A DNA stretch of 64,000 nt. It comes from Rothia aeria. Lineage in GTDB: Bacteria; Actinomycetota; Actinomycetes; Actinomycetales; Micrococcaceae. Shown one piece after another: positions 30,510 to 41,784 of the stretch. Numbering within the stretch: position 1 is the first letter of the stretch; every line of letters starts with the position of its first letter. The stretch covers positions 1,364,001-1,428,000 of the forward strand of contig AP017895.1 of assembly GCA_002355935.1 (NCBI GenBank). The letters run 5' to 3'. The notes under the pieces are model-generated. The model was not told the origin of the DNA. It did not search any database and worked only from the letters and a program-made list of their open reading frames with translations. The position numbers and the translations under genes are program-made.

Positions 30510-31117
30510 TGGCGCGCGGCTTCAAAAACACCCCGCGCGGGTACACTGCGTATTTCGAAAAACCCGAGCTGCTTCTCATTCGCGACCTCGCTGAAGACAT
30601 TGTTGCCCTGCTGCAGCCCGAAACCGGGCAAGACGCCGACCCGCTGGATGCACTTATCGGTATCACCGACAACCCGCAGGTGCCCACCGACCCCGCCGTA
30701 TCCCGTCTGCTGCCGGTCGGCAGCAGTGACGAAGAAGCAGCCGCAGAATACCGCCGTTACACCGAACGTGACCTGCGTGAACGTAAAATCGCGAACCTTT
30801 CGATGCTCGCCTTCGATATCGAATCCGCCGACCTGCTCCTTGACGAAGAACACGCGCGCGCTTGGGCATCGGCCCTCTCCGATATCCGCCTGGTGCTGGC
30901 CACCCGCCTCGACATTACCGACGATGCGCGAGCTGAAGAAATCCACCGGTACGTCGACTGGTCGCAGATAGAAACCGAAGACGAATACCTGGCGATGGTG
31001 TACAACTTCATTAGTTGGGTGCAGGAATCGCTCATGAGCGCGCTGATGGACGGGCTGCACACCCCTAACCCGGTGCACCCCGGTCGGTGCTGCTCTGTTA
31101 TGCAACGCCACAGGTGA
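30509..31117 (+). CDS. DUF2017 family protein
   Basis: A 202-residue, acidic, helical protein. DUF2017 proteins are regularly encoded right after clpS in Actinobacteria. The start MARGFKNTPRGYTAYFEKPE and the middle DPAVSRLLPVGSSDEEAAAE fit that family. The start overlaps the clpS stop by one base. The last ~20 residues (after LMDGLHTPNP) look less typical; a late frameshift cannot be excluded. Function unknown. Confidence 0.82.
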   Translation: MARGFKNTPRGYTAYFEKPELLLIRDLAEDIVALLQPETGQDADPLDALIGITDNPQVPTDPAVSRLLPVGSSDEEAAAEYRRYTERDLRERKIANLSMLAFDIESADLLLDEEHARAWASALSDIRLVLATRLDITDDARAEEIHRYVDWSQIETEDEYLAMVYNFISWVQESLMSALMDGLHTPNPVHPGRCCSVMQRHR

Positions 31118-31289
31118 ACACGGCGCCCGCAGGTAGAAAAACGGGGAAAACACCCCGTAATATCCGTAATATAAAACCGCGCACCCGAGCGGAATACGTT
31201 TTAAGGCACCCAAACCGTAGAATGGGTTACGGCGCCTAAAACGGTACAACCACACAAAACCCCAAAACTCGATCTGGCCCTCAAACCGT

Positions 31290-32312
31290 ATGTTTGAAGG
31301 CAACAACAAAAGTGCAGGTAAAACCACAGTGAGCGAAAGCCACAATACGACCGAGCAAACCCACGCTCGCACCCCCTGGGGAACTCTCGCCCCCATCACC
31401 CCGAGTGCTTCCGCCCCTATCGGCGTCTTCGACTCCGGTGTGGGTGGGCTCACCGTGGCCCGCGCCATTATGGACCAGCTGCCGTATGAACGCATTATCT
31501 ATGTGGGAGACACCGCCCACGGACCCTACGGGCCCCTCAAAATAGCGCAAGTGCGGGCCAACGCCCTACGCATTATGGACGAGCTCGTGGACTCCGGTGT
31601 GAAAATGCTTGTCATTGCCTGCAACACCGCCTCGGCAGCCGTGCTCAGAGACGCCCGTGAACGGTACACCCGTCAGTATCATATCCCCGTGATTGAGGTG
31701 ATTCAGCCCGCCGCGCGCCGCGCGCTCGCAGCAACCCGCAACCGCACCATCGGGGTAATCGCAACAGAAGCAACCGTCACCTCCCGCGCCTATGAAGACA
31801 CCTTCGCCATCGCCCCCAACCTGCGCGTGCACTCGGTGGCCTGTCCCCGCTTCGTCGAATTCGTAGAGCGCGGCATCACCTCCGGACCCGAACTGCTGCA
31901 AACCGCCCAAGAATACTTACAGCCCCTCAAAGATGCGGGAGTAGACACCCTGGTGCTTGGGTGCACCCACTACCCGCTGCTGACCGGCGTCATCTCGTAC
32001 ATTATGGGTGAAGACGTCACCCTCGTCTCCTCCGCCGATGAAACCGCTAAAGACGTATACCGTGAACTGCTCACCGGCGGGCTCGAAACCCCGGTACTGA
32101 ACAACCAGTTTGAACACGAATTCCTTGCAACTGGCCAGTCAGAAACCTTCGAACACCTAGCCCGCAGGTTCCTCGGCCCTGAAGTCACCAACGTGCGCCA
32201 CACCTCCTCTGTCGCTGAACGGTTCCCCACCGGCTCACTCACCGCCCTCACCCCCGACATGATGAGCACCCACACCCGTATTGACCCGCAACTTACCCCC
32301 ACGAAGGACTAA
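31290..32312 (+). CDS. murI: Glutamate racemase
   Basis: Makes D-glutamate for peptidoglycan. The two catalytic cysteines are in [12 protein letters not shown] and LGCTHYPLL, and the N-terminal substrate box is [17 protein letters not shown] 31290 gives 340 residues with a ~40-residue Thr-rich extension before the core; GTG 31329 is an alternative start. Four bases separate it from the MBL-fold gene, then rph and rdgB follow, the common actinobacterial order murI-MBL-rph-rdgB. Confidence 0.93.
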   Translation: MFEGNNKSAGKTTVSESHNTTEQTHARTPWGTLAPITPSASAPIGVFDSGVGGLTVARAIMDQLPYERIIYVGDTAHGPYGPLKIAQVRANALRIMDELVDSGVKMLVIACNTASAAVLRDARERYTRQYHIPVIEVIQPAARRALAATRNRTIGVIATEATVTSRAYEDTFAIAPNLRVHSVACPRFVEFVERGITSGPELLQTAQEYLQPLKDAGVDTLVLGCTHYPLLTGVISYIMGEDVTLVSSADETAKDVYRELLTGGLETPVLNNQFEHEFLATGQSETFEHLARRFLGPEVTNVRHTSSVAERFPTGSLTALTPDMMSTHTRIDPQLTPTKD

Positions 32313-32316
32313 CCCC

Positions 32317-33209
32317 ATGCGCCTGACCGTCATCGGATGCACCGGCTCGTTCCCGGGACCAAACTCCCCGGCGAGCTGCTACCTGCTGACCGCAACCGAC
32401 CGCCACGGCCGCACCTGGCGGGTACTCATGGACATGGGCAACGGGGCGCTCGGGGTGCTGCAGCGACATATAAACCTCGCCGATATTGATGCGATCCTCA
32501 TCTCCCACCTGCACCCCGACCACTGCATCGACCTCTCCGGGCTGCACGTGGCCGTCAAATGGGACCCGCGCGGCTGGCCCGCCGGGCGCATCCCCCTCTA
32601 CGGTCCAGCGGATATTAACGAATACCTCTCAGCCACCCACGGGCTCGACCCCGACCCCGGCATGAGCACCGAATTTGAATACCACACCTGGACCGAAGGG
32701 CAGAAAGTGCGCATTGGTCCCTTCACCGTAGAACCGTTCCGGGTGATACACCCTGCCAAAGACCCCTACGCCCTACGCATTGAATGCAACACCGCCACAG
32801 AAAATATTCTGTTCGCCTACTCCGGCGACACCGACCTGTGCGACGGACTCATTGAGGCGGCACGCGGCGCCGATCTGTTCCTCTGCGAAGCCGCCTACCA
32901 GGAAGGGCGTGACGACGCGCTGCGCGGCATCCACCTGACCGGCAAACGTGCCGGGCAGGCGGCCCAAGCTGCAGGGGTACGCAACCTGCTGTTAACCCAC
33001 CTGCCCGTCTGGAACGACCCAGATATTGCCCGTGCTGAAGCGAAAAGCGTGTTCACTGGATCCGTGGGGTAGCCGAAGTCGCGGCAAGTTACCGCATCCA
33101 CCCCCGGCCAAAACCCACCAACCCGCCCACCAGCACCCTGAACGTCATCGAACGGTTCGACTCGCACACCTCAAATATTGAGCTGCCACCCACCATGGAC
33201 GACAACTAA
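32317..33209 (+). pseudogene. MBL-fold metallohydrolase, frameshifted near the C terminus
   Basis: A metallo-beta-lactamase-fold hydrolase of the type found between murI and rph. The metal motif is ISHLHPDHCIDL, with further ligands in FAYSGDTDLCDGL and LLLTHLPVWND. ATG 32317 follows CGAAGGAC. The frame as written stops at 33072 after FTGSVG. Adding one G to the GGGG near 33067 continues as VAEVAASYRIHPRPKP to a stop at 33209, a natural end before rph. Substrate unknown; related proteins include tRNA-processing and phosphodiesterase enzymes. Confidence 0.82.
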
Positions 33210-33248
33210 ACACCCCGCCCCACCGTACAAGACAGCGAAGGAGACACC

Positions 33249-33986
33249 ATGAGTGAAAACACTCGCGAAGACGGCCGCGCCTGCAACGAACTGCGCCCCA
33301 TCACCATAACCCGCGGCTGGTCACTTAACGCTGAAGGCTCAGCCCTGATCGAATTCGGCAACACCCGGGTGCTGTGCACCGCATCCTTCACTGAAGGCGT
33401 GCCCCGCTGGCTCAAGGGCGAAGGCAAAGGGTGGGTGAGCGCCGAGTACGCCATGCTGCCGCGCGCCACCGGAACCCGCTCATCCCGTGAATCCGTCAAA
33501 GGTAAAATCGGTGGGCGCACCCACGAAATTTCCCGTCTTATTGGACGCTCCCTCCGCGCCGTTATTGATATGGATGCCCTTGGAGAAAACACCATTGTGC
33601 TTGACTGCGACGTACTCCAGGCAGATGGGGGCACCCGCACCGCCTCCATTACCGGGGCATATGTGGCGCTCGCTGACGCCATTGGGTGGGCTAAAAAGAA
33701 CGGCCTGATCGCATCCGGTGCGAATCCTCTCACCGACTCCGTCTCGGCGATCTCGGTCGGTATTATCGACGGCACCCCCATGCTTGACTTGCCGTACACC
33801 GAAGATGTTCGCGCTGAAACCGACATGAATGTGGTGGTCACCGGATCGGGTAAATTTGTTGAGGTTCAGGGCACCGCCGAAGGTGCCCCGTTCGACCGGG
33901 ACGAACTGAACGCGCTCCTTGACTTGGCGTTGGAAGGCACCGCCGAGCTTGCACAGATTCAGCGTGAAGTGCTTGGTACCGCATAA
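33249..33986 (+). CDS. rph: Ribonuclease PH
   Basis: Phosphorolytic exoribonuclease trimming tRNA 3' ends. The family start [17 protein letters not shown], the phosphate-binding region [17 protein letters not shown] and the late [13 protein letters not shown] are all present. Length 245 is standard and the frame is intact. ATG 33249 follows GCGAAGGAG. It lies directly upstream of rdgB in the same direction. Confidence 0.95.
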   Translation: MSENTREDGRACNELRPITITRGWSLNAEGSALIEFGNTRVLCTASFTEGVPRWLKGEGKGWVSAEYAMLPRATGTRSSRESVKGKIGGRTHEISRLIGRSLRAVIDMDALGENTIVLDCDVLQADGGTRTASITGAYVALADAIGWAKKNGLIASGANPLTDSVSAISVGIIDGTPMLDLPYTEDVRAETDMNVVVTGSGKFVEVQGTAEGAPFDRDELNALLDLALEGTAELAQIQREVLGTA

Positions 33987-34028
33987 ACTGGCTCACACCA
34001 TTCGGCAACTAACCAGGGGAGAAGACGC

Positions 34029-34696
34029 ATGGCAAAAATCGTTCTAGCAAGCCATAACCAGGGTAAACTGCGTGAGCTGCGCGAGATCCTGCGCGGGCGG
34101 ATCGACGGGCTTAACGTAGAGACGGACGTGGTAGACGCCTCGGCTGTGCACGCCCCTGACGTACCTGAAACCGGGGTGAGCTTCGCAGAGAACTCCCTCA
34201 TAAAGGCCCGCGCTATTGCAGAAGCAACCGGGCTCATCGCCGTAGCCGACGACTCTGGGCTGAGCGTGGACGTGCTGGGCGGGGCACCCGGTATTTTCTC
34301 GGCGCGCTGGTCTGGGGTGCACGGGGACGACACCGCGAACCTTAACCTGCTGCTGCACCAATTAAGCGATATTGCCGATGAGCACCGGGCCGCGAAATTC
34401 TGCTGCGCCGCTTCCTTGGCCGTGCCGGAAGCTGACGGCGGGTATGAGGCCGTCGAATACGGGGAACTGCCCGGGTGCTCCTGCACGCCCCGCAGGGTGA
34501 CGGCGGGTTCGGGTACGACCCGATCCTGCAGCCCACAGAACTTAACGGCGATAACGCCCTCTACGGCGGCGACTATGCCGGGCAATCGTGCGCACAAATA
34601 CCGGCCGAGATTAAAAACTCCATAAGCCACCGGGCTCGCGCATTTGCCGCGCTCGTACCACACCTTGAAAAAGCCCTTACGCACAAGACCGTCTAG
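34029..34696 (+). pseudogene. rdgB: XTP/dITP diphosphatase (RdgB/HAM1), frameshifted
   Basis: Cleans the nucleotide pool by hydrolysing non-canonical purine triphosphates. Visible boxes are IVLASHNQGKLRELREIL, ADDSGLSVDVLGGAPGIFS and, in the second frame, GDGGFGYDPIL and NSISHRARAF. Adding one G in the GGG near 34469 turns EYGELPG into VLLHAPQGDGGFGYD and gives a normal ~222-residue enzyme ending at 34696. ATG 34029 follows GGGGAGAAG. Overlaps nothing; last gene of the murI cluster. Confidence 0.9.
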
Positions 34697-34835
34697 CCTT
34701 GTGCACTGCCCACAGCGCGGTAATATGCCACCCGCACCAATAATTAGCGCAATGCTATGGTTTTCATGCGAAACGGGCCGAAAAGGCGCACAATAGGTAG
34801 TACAAGCCAACCACTCAACCTTCCTAAGGGCATTG

Positions 34836-36064
34836 ATGATTGTACTGCTCATACTCATGCTTCTGCTGCTTGCGCCCGCCCTGTGGGCCTACATCTACAT
34901 TTGGCGTGGGCTCAACCGGCGGGTTATAGCCGCCGTAAAAGTTGTTGACCCCATCATCACCCTGGGACCCTACGCGATGGGGGCGTGGGCGGCGCTGAGC
35001 GCGTGCGTGGCAGTCAATATATGGTGTGAAGGGACCGCCCGTCTTATTGGTAATATCATCACCCTCACTATCGCGGTGGGTTGTGCCCTGTGGGCCGGGT
35101 TCTGGCTTTTAATGCACTGCCTCGGCGGGCAGACCCCCGGCAAACGGCCCACCTGGTGGCGTGAGGCGGTGGCCGCAAAATTCGCTTGGCGCAACCTGGA
35201 GTCCATGCCCGCCTACCTGGGGGTGCGCACCAGTATCCTGCCGGTGGCAAACCCGCGCATCGTCAAACCTTACAGCGGCTCGTGGACGCGCCCGATCGGG
35301 GCCACCATGGAAGGGTACCTGCCGGATGGCTCCCACACCGAAGGTTTCGACGAGCACGGGCGTAAAATGCCACGCATCTACCCGGTAGGCCCCGAACCGA
35401 CAGCATTCGAGGTGGCACGCTGGGGAAAATCTGTCAGCTCCGACCTGCTGCTGCACACTTTCCTCCCCACAGCCCCATTTGAGCGGCTGCGCATGGCCGG
35501 GACCATCACCGGGCCCTTCACATTCGCCGGTGCCGTACCGCACGGGGCCGTCACCAAATGGCCGCGACGCTCCGGGGCGAACCGGGCATTCGGCAACTAT
35601 GCGCGGCTCGGCGACATTACGCAGCGGCGCGTCGAACTGCTCGTAGACTACCGGCTAGTTGCCGCGTTACAGACCACCCGCGAAAGCTACGAGAGGCGGC
35701 ACAGCTGGGTGCTGGCCTTTACTGATATCACCGCGGATGACCTCACCTTCGACACCAGCAACGACGGTAAACTGCAAATAGTGTTCGGGCAGGTCGGGGA
35801 AGACTACCCCACCCCTGGGTGTTTACCGCCACCGTGAATGACACCCCCAGGCTACGCCGAAAAATTATGCGCGCCATGCGTGAACGTAAAATCCTCAAAC
35901 AAACCAGTGCCGAACTCATGGACTGGCATTTCCGGCCAAAACTTAGCGAATTCCCGCACGGGCCCATCCAGAATGAACTGCCTGAAGAGTTCTACTTTAA
36001 ATCAAACCGGCTGATTGTGAGCCACCGCGAAACCTCCGCAAAAGGCGAAGGAGAGGCGCACTGA
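34836..36064 (+). pseudogene. Unknown membrane protein, frameshifted
   Basis: Three N-terminal hydrophobic segments (about residues 1-22, 40-62, 70-90) are followed by a ~300-residue soluble domain without recognised motifs. ATG 34836 follows AAGGG. The frame stops at 35837 after DYPTPG; adding one G to the GGG near 35819 continues as VFTATVNDTPRLRRK into a basic tail ending at 36064. Restored length ~409 residues. I do not recognise the family; its neighbours do not reveal a role. Confidence 0.6.
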
Positions 36065-36101
36065 CCCCGTGCGGTAGCTTCCGCTGGGTAGAATAAACGG
36101 T

Positions 36102-37208
36102 ATGGCTGAATTCACCCGAACCCCCGATGCATCCAGCGAAAAATACCCGCTCGCGGTGCGCACCGCCCTGCTATGCGCCGCTATGGGGGATGCCCTGGGG
36201 TACCCACTGGAGCTGCTGAGCGCCAAAGAGATCGCAGCCCGCGGCCCCCTAACGGGTGAGAACGAACTCATCTTCAGCGACGACACGCAGCTAAGCTGCT
36301 ACACCCTTGATGCGCTCACCGAAGTTCTGGAGTGGAATAATCAAGGCACCCCCGCCGACGAACTGGCGTGCCTGTGGCTGGCGTATCTACGCTGGTACCG
36401 GGGGATGGGGTTCACACCCGCAGCGCACGCACCGTTTTCCCTCGACCGCGAAATCGACGCGAGCGCACCCCTGACAGCCCGCGAAGGGCCGGGGCAAGCG
36501 ACTCTGAGGGCTTTAGAGAGCGGCGAAATGCAGACGGTGGCACAAAATATTAACCCCGATGCGCTTGGGACGGGGGCGCTGGTGCGTTCCTGCGCTTTCG
36601 GTTTCCTGCCGGTAGCCCCCGAACGCACCGTAGTGTTACTGGCGGCGCGGGCGGCGGCACTGACCCACGGGCACCCGGAGGCCCTGGCATCAGCGGCGGC
36701 CTATGCGTTACTGACCCGTGATGTTCTAGCGGGTGCCTGCGGGTCTGAACAGGGCAAAAAGAACAGCATAGCCGATTCGGTGCGGCGCGTCATCGACTGG
36801 TGCGGCAGCATCCCCGCGGAGGAGGCTTTCCCCGCCGATGCGGCGCACACTCGCGAGGCGCTGGTGAAGGCGCTCGCCCTGCAGGAGACTGAACCAACAC
36901 CCGAAGCAGTCGCAGAGCACTTCGGTACCGACTGGTTATGTTACACAGTGCTGGGTATTGCTGTGTGGAACACTCTGTACTGTTCAGCCCGCATAAGCGC
37001 CTCGGGGGAAGGGCTTCAGGCGGGTCTTATGCGGGCGGTTTCGGCAGATTCCGACTCTGACTCGATTGGTGCTATTACCGGCGCCCTGCTGGGTGCACAC
37101 GTGGGTACACTCGGGGACACGCAGCCGCTACTTGAGACGCTACGCGGGGCCGCGGATGTGCGGGCGGTTGCCGACCGCTATATCGCGCAGCTGGGGCAGA
37201 GACCTTAA
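36102..37208 (+). CDS. ADP-ribosylglycohydrolase family protein
   Basis: 368 residues. The family's first metal-binding box is MGDALGYPLELLSAKE followed by FSDDTQLSCYTLDAL; the C-terminal box is ADSDSDSIGAITGALLGA, supplying the two late aspartates. These proteins hydrolyse ADP-ribose from proteins or related substrates, using two Mg2+ ions. Both metal sites look intact. Its place before sbcDC is suggestive of DNA-damage or nucleotide metabolism but not proof. Confidence 0.88.
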   Translation: MAEFTRTPDASSEKYPLAVRTALLCAAMGDALGYPLELLSAKEIAARGPLTGENELIFSDDTQLSCYTLDALTEVLEWNNQGTPADELACLWLAYLRWYRGMGFTPAAHAPFSLDREIDASAPLTAREGPGQATLRALESGEMQTVAQNINPDALGTGALVRSCAFGFLPVAPERTVVLLAARAAALTHGHPEALASAAAYALLTRDVLAGACGSEQGKKNSIADSVRRVIDWCGSIPAEEAFPADAAHTREALVKALALQETEPTPEAVAEHFGTDWLCYTVLGIAVWNTLYCSARISASGEGLQAGLMRAVSADSDSDSIGAITGALLGAHVGTLGDTQPLLETLRGAADVRAVADRYIAQLGQRP

Positions 37209-37285
37209 AACGGACGCATGAGACACACGCGCCTGGTGACCGTGCAAGATGCGTACCTATTGCTGCCGGTGCGATACTGGGAGGC

Positions 37286-38545
37286 ATGAAAATACTGCAC
37301 ACCTCCGACTGGCATTTGGGCCGTACGTTCCACGGCACCTCGCTGCATGATGTGAGTGAGCGGTTCATTGATGAGCTGATCGCCACCGTAGCCGAAGAAA
37401 ACATCGATGCTGTGCTCATTAGCGGAGACGTGTACGATAACGCCACCCCCTCCACGGAAACCATTCAGCTGCTCAACCGGGCACTCACCGGCCTGGTGGC
37501 TGTCGGGGCACAGGTTATTTTCAGCAGCGGCAACCACGACTCACCGCGCCGCCTGGGATTCGGGGCCGAACTGTTCGCCACAGCCGGGGTGCATATTATG
37601 ACCCGGTGTGAGCAGGCCTGGCAGCACCCGGTGATCCTCAGCAAAGACGGGGTGCGTGTGGGCGTATACGCCATCCCATACCTGAACCCGCGCTATCACG
37701 GCCCTGTTCTTGGGGTGGAACCCACGCACGCGGGAGTGCTGGGCGCCGTGACTGAGCGCATCCGTGAAAATATTGCGGAACTCCGTAAGGAGGGCAATTT
37801 AGACTACAGTATTGTGCTCGCCCACGCCTTTATAACCCGCGCCCCCGCCGCACGGGAACAAGAGGACACCGGCGGGGAGCAGGCCGCCCTAACGGAGCCA
37901 GACCGCTCTGATTCGGAGCGGGATATTAGCATCGGCGGGGTGGAAGCGGCACCCGCCAGCCTTTTTGACGGTATAGACTACACGGCGCTGGGGCACCTGC
38001 ACGGGCGGCAGCGGGTCAGCGACACCATACGCTACAGCGGCTCACCGCTGGCGTTCTCCTTCTCGGAAGAGAACCATGTTAAGGGTGCCTGGCTGCTCAC
38101 CCTCACCCGCGACGCCGGTGGGGTCAGCGCCAGCATCGACCCCATCAACTGGGATACCACGCTACACCTAAAAACCCTGCGCGGAACCCTCACCGAGCTT
38201 TTGAACAACCCCGCGTTTGAGCCCTATGAGGACGCTTTCTGCCGTATCTACCTGGAGCAGGAGAACCGGCCACTGAACCCTGTTGAGCAGCTTCGCAAAC
38301 GGTTCCCGCATATTGCGTCCTTCGAATTTCGCAGCACCGTCGAACAGTTACAGCGCAGCCCCTACCACCGCACCCGTGAAAATATTACCCCGCAGGTGAT
38401 GTGCCGCGAGTTCTACGCCTACGTGCGTGGGGCTCCTTTGAGCGAGCGTGAAGAAGAAATACTCACCGCAATCATCGAAGAAGCCACCGAACCCGGCGGT
38501 GACGCCGCAGACAGTAAGGCATCCGTATGCTCATCCACCGACTAG
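37286..38545 (+). CDS. sbcD: Exonuclease SbcCD nuclease subunit SbcD
   Basis: Mre11-like Mn2+-dependent nuclease that, with SbcC, cleaves DNA hairpins and ends. Phosphoesterase motifs are ILHTSDWHLGRTFHG, ISGDVYDNATPS, FSSGNHDSPRRLG and ALGHLHGRQRV; a further His is in IVLAHAFI. Length 419 is normal. A ~25-residue acidic insert occurs near residues 195-215. The 3' end overlaps the sbcC start by 19 bp, so the two are coupled. Confidence 0.95.
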   Translation: MKILHTSDWHLGRTFHGTSLHDVSERFIDELIATVAEENIDAVLISGDVYDNATPSTETIQLLNRALTGLVAVGAQVIFSSGNHDSPRRLGFGAELFATAGVHIMTRCEQAWQHPVILSKDGVRVGVYAIPYLNPRYHGPVLGVEPTHAGVLGAVTERIRENIAELRKEGNLDYSIVLAHAFITRAPAAREQEDTGGEQAALTEPDRSDSERDISIGGVEAAPASLFDGIDYTALGHLHGRQRVSDTIRYSGSPLAFSFSEENHVKGAWLLTLTRDAGGVSASIDPINWDTTLHLKTLRGTLTELLNNPAFEPYEDAFCRIYLEQENRPLNPVEQLRKRFPHIASFEFRSTVEQLQRSPYHRTRENITPQVMCREFYAYVRGAPLSEREEEILTAIIEEATEPGGDAADSKASVCSSTD

Positions 38546-41500
38546 AGTTCCGCGCCTTCATGGCGTACCCCCACCACGAAAAAATCGATTTTGAGCGGCT
38601 TAACGACGCCGGTATATTCCTGCTGAACGGTCCCACCGGCGCCGGTAAAACCACGGTGCTGGACGCCATCTGTTACGCGATCTACGGCACTGTCTCGTCT
38701 CAACGGGCCGAAAGCGAGCTGCGTTCCATTTTCGCTGGCCGTGATGTGGCGCCTTTTGTGGAACTGGAACTGACGGTGCAGGGGCGGCGGTTACGTATTC
38801 ACCGCACCCCCGCCTGGATGCGCCCCAAAAAACGCGGCACCGGGCTAACACAGGAGAAAGCCACCCACCATGTGAGCAGGCTGCGCCCCGGGGCAGACCC
38901 GCTGGAGGCCGCCAGCTGGGAGGAAGTCGGCAACCGCCACCGTGAAAGCGCGGAGTACGTGCAGACCCTGATTGGGCTCACCCGTGAACAATTTCTGAAG
39001 GTTATGCTGCTGCCGCAGGGGGACTTCTCGAAGTTTCTGCGCACCGTGGGGCGAGAACGCCAAGAACTACTCAAGAAACTGTTCCCCATCGAAACGTATG
39101 AACGTATTGTGGAGCGCTTGAATGAGCTTGCGCGTCAGGCACACGATGGGGCTCATGACGCCGCCCAGGCGCTGGATACATTACGGGATGAGGGGGTGAA
39201 CTCTCTAGCACGTTTAAAACAGCAGCTACCGCCGCTTGACGAAGAACCCGCAGCCGCACCCGAGGAAGAAGCAGCCCGGGCGGTAACGGACGGTCATAAG
39301 CCGCACGAGCAGGGGCAAGAGCCGCCCGCGATTGACCCGCTGCAGCTTCCCGCCGCAGAGTTTACGGACTGGGTGCGGCACCAGCTGACACTCACCCTGC
39401 GGGGTGGGGAGGCGGAAGATACCCGCCGCGCCAGCATTGAACAGCGTATTGCTGCACAGCGTGAGAAACTGCATGAACTAACGGCTCTGAGCCGTGACTG
39501 GGCGGAATATGAGAGCCTCACCGCCGATAAGGAACGCCTCGAAGAACAGAAACAGGACCGCCACGCCGATAAAACCACTCTTGAGACAGCCCGCGCCGCC
39601 GAACCCGTGCACAGCGCCATCACCCGCGCTGAAGCCGATCAGGCAGCGAACGAGCAGGAGCTCACCGGCGCCGTCGAAAAACACCGTGCGGCACATGACA
39701 TCGCCGAAACCCAACTGGGGATCCTAAAGCCTGGCCCCGGCGGGAAGGAGCCCTTAGAGGCCCGCGCCTACCGGCTCACCGCAGCAGCGACGCAGCCCCA
39801 CAACGTGGAATATGAGGAACTAGCCACGCTCATTAGCTCCTGCCTGTCGGAGCTCAAAGGGTACCGTAAAGACGACCAGGCGCTCACCGCGGCCCGCGCT
39901 GAACAGCGCAGCGCCGAAGAGACGTACACCACCGCCTGCGCGGCCGTCACTACGCTGACCGAAGAGACGCATCAGGCGGTTACCGCAAAGGAGAAGGCCG
40001 GGCAAGATCTTGACGCCTTCGCCGGGGTGGAGGAGGCCCTAGCCCGGGCACAAACCGCCGCCGCTGCTGCGCGGGAAACGCTGGAACAGGCGCAGCGGCA
40101 CGCCCAGCGCCTTGCCGAGGCGTCAGCGGAGGTGCAGCGCACAGAAACCCTGTACGCAGCCGCCCATGCTGCCGCTAATACGGCACGTCAGCGCGTTACC
40201 GAGCTCAGCAGTGCACGCATGAGCCAGGCGGCGCTGAGCTTGGCGAAGAACCTGCAGCAGGGTCAGGAGTGTATGGTGTGCGGTTCGCTCCAGCACCCCA
40301 ACCCCGCCACCGGTGCCCCCAACGAAACCCTCATCGAACAGGCTGATATTGATGCGGCCTGTGAGGCGTCGGATACGGCGAACGCAGCTGAATCCGCCGC
40401 GCACTCGGCACACACTAAGGCGCGCACAGTGCTGGAGCAGCTCACCGAAACCCGCGCCGTAACCCCTCAGGCTGCTGCTACACGCCTGAGCGAGGCGGAG
40501 CACGCCCTCACCTCCGCCGAACAGGCGCACACCGCAAAACAAGCTGCGCAGCAAAAACTCAAGGCCTTAGAACAGCAGCTTGAGGTGCTCGCTAAGAAAA
40601 ATACTGAGGCTGCCCGGATGCAAGCCGCAGCCCGCGCTCAGGCTGAGGCCGCCCAGGAGCGTGTTATGGCGCTGGAAGCATCCCTGGAACCGGTGCGTGC
40701 CCGGGCTGATTTCACCCAACGCATTGAGGCCCTCGAACGCTACTTTAGCGCCGTGCGGGCAGCCGAAACTGCTGTCACCCGTGCGGAAGAAGCCGCTAAA
40801 CGCGCCGCGCAGAGCACCGCTGGGGCACAGGCCGCACTGGAAGATTCCCCCTTTGACACAGTTGAGACTGTGCGCGCTGCCGTGCTGTCGGGTACCGAGC
40901 AGAAGGCTATTCAGGAGCGCCTTACCGAGTATGAGCGGCAGCTGACCCGAGTCTCTTCGGCTCTTGAGCGTGAGGCTATGCGCGATATTGCGCGGCGTGC
41001 AGCCGCCGGGCAGAGCGCCCCTGAAGCGGCAGAACGTGAGAAAGTGGGTGAGCGTATTAGCGGTTTGGAGAAAACCCGTGATGAGTTGCTGGCTCGCCAC
41101 ACGCTGCGTGAGAGTGGTGAAGAGCATCTTAAGGAGTTCATTGTACGGTTTGAGAAGCAGCATGCCCGCAGCGCCCAGGCTATCGCACGTCATGAGCTGT
41201 ACGGTTCGTTGGCGGCGGTGGCGAGCGCATCCTCCGCGAATAATACCCGCCGGATCGACTTGGTGAATTATGTGCTTGCGGGCGAGTTTCAGGCGGTGGT
41301 GCGGGCCGCTTCGGCGCATTTGAAGCAGATGAGCGGCGGCAGGTTTACCCTGGTGCATAGTGAAGATAAGGAAGCTAAAGAGCGAACCAGCCTGGGGCTG
41401 GGGGTGCGTGTTTTTGATACGTGGCAGGGCACCGACCGCCGTACCGCCTCGCTCTCGGGGGGTGAGACGTTCATGGCCTCACTCGCTCTTGCATTGGGGC

Positions 41501-41742
41501 TGGCCGAGATTGTGCAGGAAAACAATGGCGGGGTTGAGATTGACACTCTGTTTATTGACGAAGGTTTTGGTACTCTTGACGGTGAAACCCTAGAGCAAGT
41601 GATGTCCACTATTGATGGTTTACGTGAGAATGGCCGCACTATCGGGCTGATTTCGCATGTTGAAGAGATGAAGAATCGTATCCAGGCGCAGGTTGTGGTG
41701 AGTAAAGGGCAGGGCGGCTCAACTTTACGGGTAGACTTCTAG
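38527..41742 (+). CDS. sbcC: Exonuclease SbcCD ATPase subunit SbcC
   Basis: Rad50-like SMC-type ATPase of 1071 residues. Walker A is LNGPTGAGKTTVLDAI, the signature is SLSGGETFMASLALALG, and Walker B is IDTLFIDEGFGTLDGET. Two long Ala/Glu/Gln-rich coiled-coil arms flank a zinc hook at GQECMVCGSLQHP (CxxC). The frame is intact over 3.2 kb despite high GC, in contrast to many neighbours. ATG 38527 begins inside sbcD. Confidence 0.95.
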   Translation: MLIHRLEFRAFMAYPHHEKIDFERLNDAGIFLLNGPTGAGKTTVLDAICYAIYGTVSSQRAESELRSIFAGRDVAPFVELELTVQGRRLRIHRTPAWMRPKKRGTGLTQEKATHHVSRLRPGADPLEAASWEEVGNRHRESAEYVQTLIGLTREQFLKVMLLPQGDFSKFLRTVGRERQELLKKLFPIETYERIVERLNELARQAHDGAHDAAQALDTLRDEGVNSLARLKQQLPPLDEEPAAAPEEEAARAVTDGHKPHEQGQEPPAIDPLQLPAAEFTDWVRHQLTLTLRGGEAEDTRRASIEQRIAAQREKLHELTALSRDWAEYESLTADKERLEEQKQDRHADKTTLETARAAEPVHSAITRAEADQAANEQELTGAVEKHRAAHDIAETQLGILKPGPGGKEPLEARAYRLTAAATQPHNVEYEELATLISSCLSELKGYRKDDQALTAARAEQRSAEETYTTACAAVTTLTEETHQAVTAKEKAGQDLDAFAGVEEALARAQTAAAAARETLEQAQRHAQRLAEASAEVQRTETLYAAAHAAANTARQRVTELSSARMSQAALSLAKNLQQGQECMVCGSLQHPNPATGAPNETLIEQADIDAACEASDTANAAESAAHSAHTKARTVLEQLTETRAVTPQAAATRLSEAEHALTSAEQAHTAKQAAQQKLKALEQQLEVLAKKNTEAARMQAAARAQAEAAQERVMALEASLEPVRARADFTQRIEALERYFSAVRAAETAVTRAEEAAKRAAQSTAGAQAALEDSPFDTVETVRAAVLSGTEQKAIQERLTEYERQLTRVSSALEREAMRDIARRAAAGQSAPEAAEREKVGERISGLEKTRDELLARHTLRESGEEHLKEFIVRFEKQHARSAQAIARHELYGSLAAVASASSANNTRRIDLVNYVLAGEFQAVVRAASAHLKQMSGGRFTLVHSEDKEAKERTSLGLGVRVFDTWQGTDRRTASLSGGETFMASLALALGLAEIVQENNGGVEIDTLFIDEGFGTLDGETLEQVMSTIDGLRENGRTIGLISHVEEMKNRIQAQVVVSKGQGGSTLRVDF

Positions 41743-41784
41743 TAGCGGTTTTTCCGCTCTGTCCTACTGCACGGAAGGCATCCT

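Noticed and set aside
30506-31495. 329-residue minus-strand frame opposite the DUF2017 and murI genes
   Set aside because: It is antisense to two well-supported genes, has Arg/Gly/Val-biased composition and no ribosome binding site or family motif.
40567-41358. 263-residue minus-strand frame opposite sbcC
   Set aside because: Antisense to the coiled-coil and ATPase parts of sbcC; no motifs and unnatural composition.
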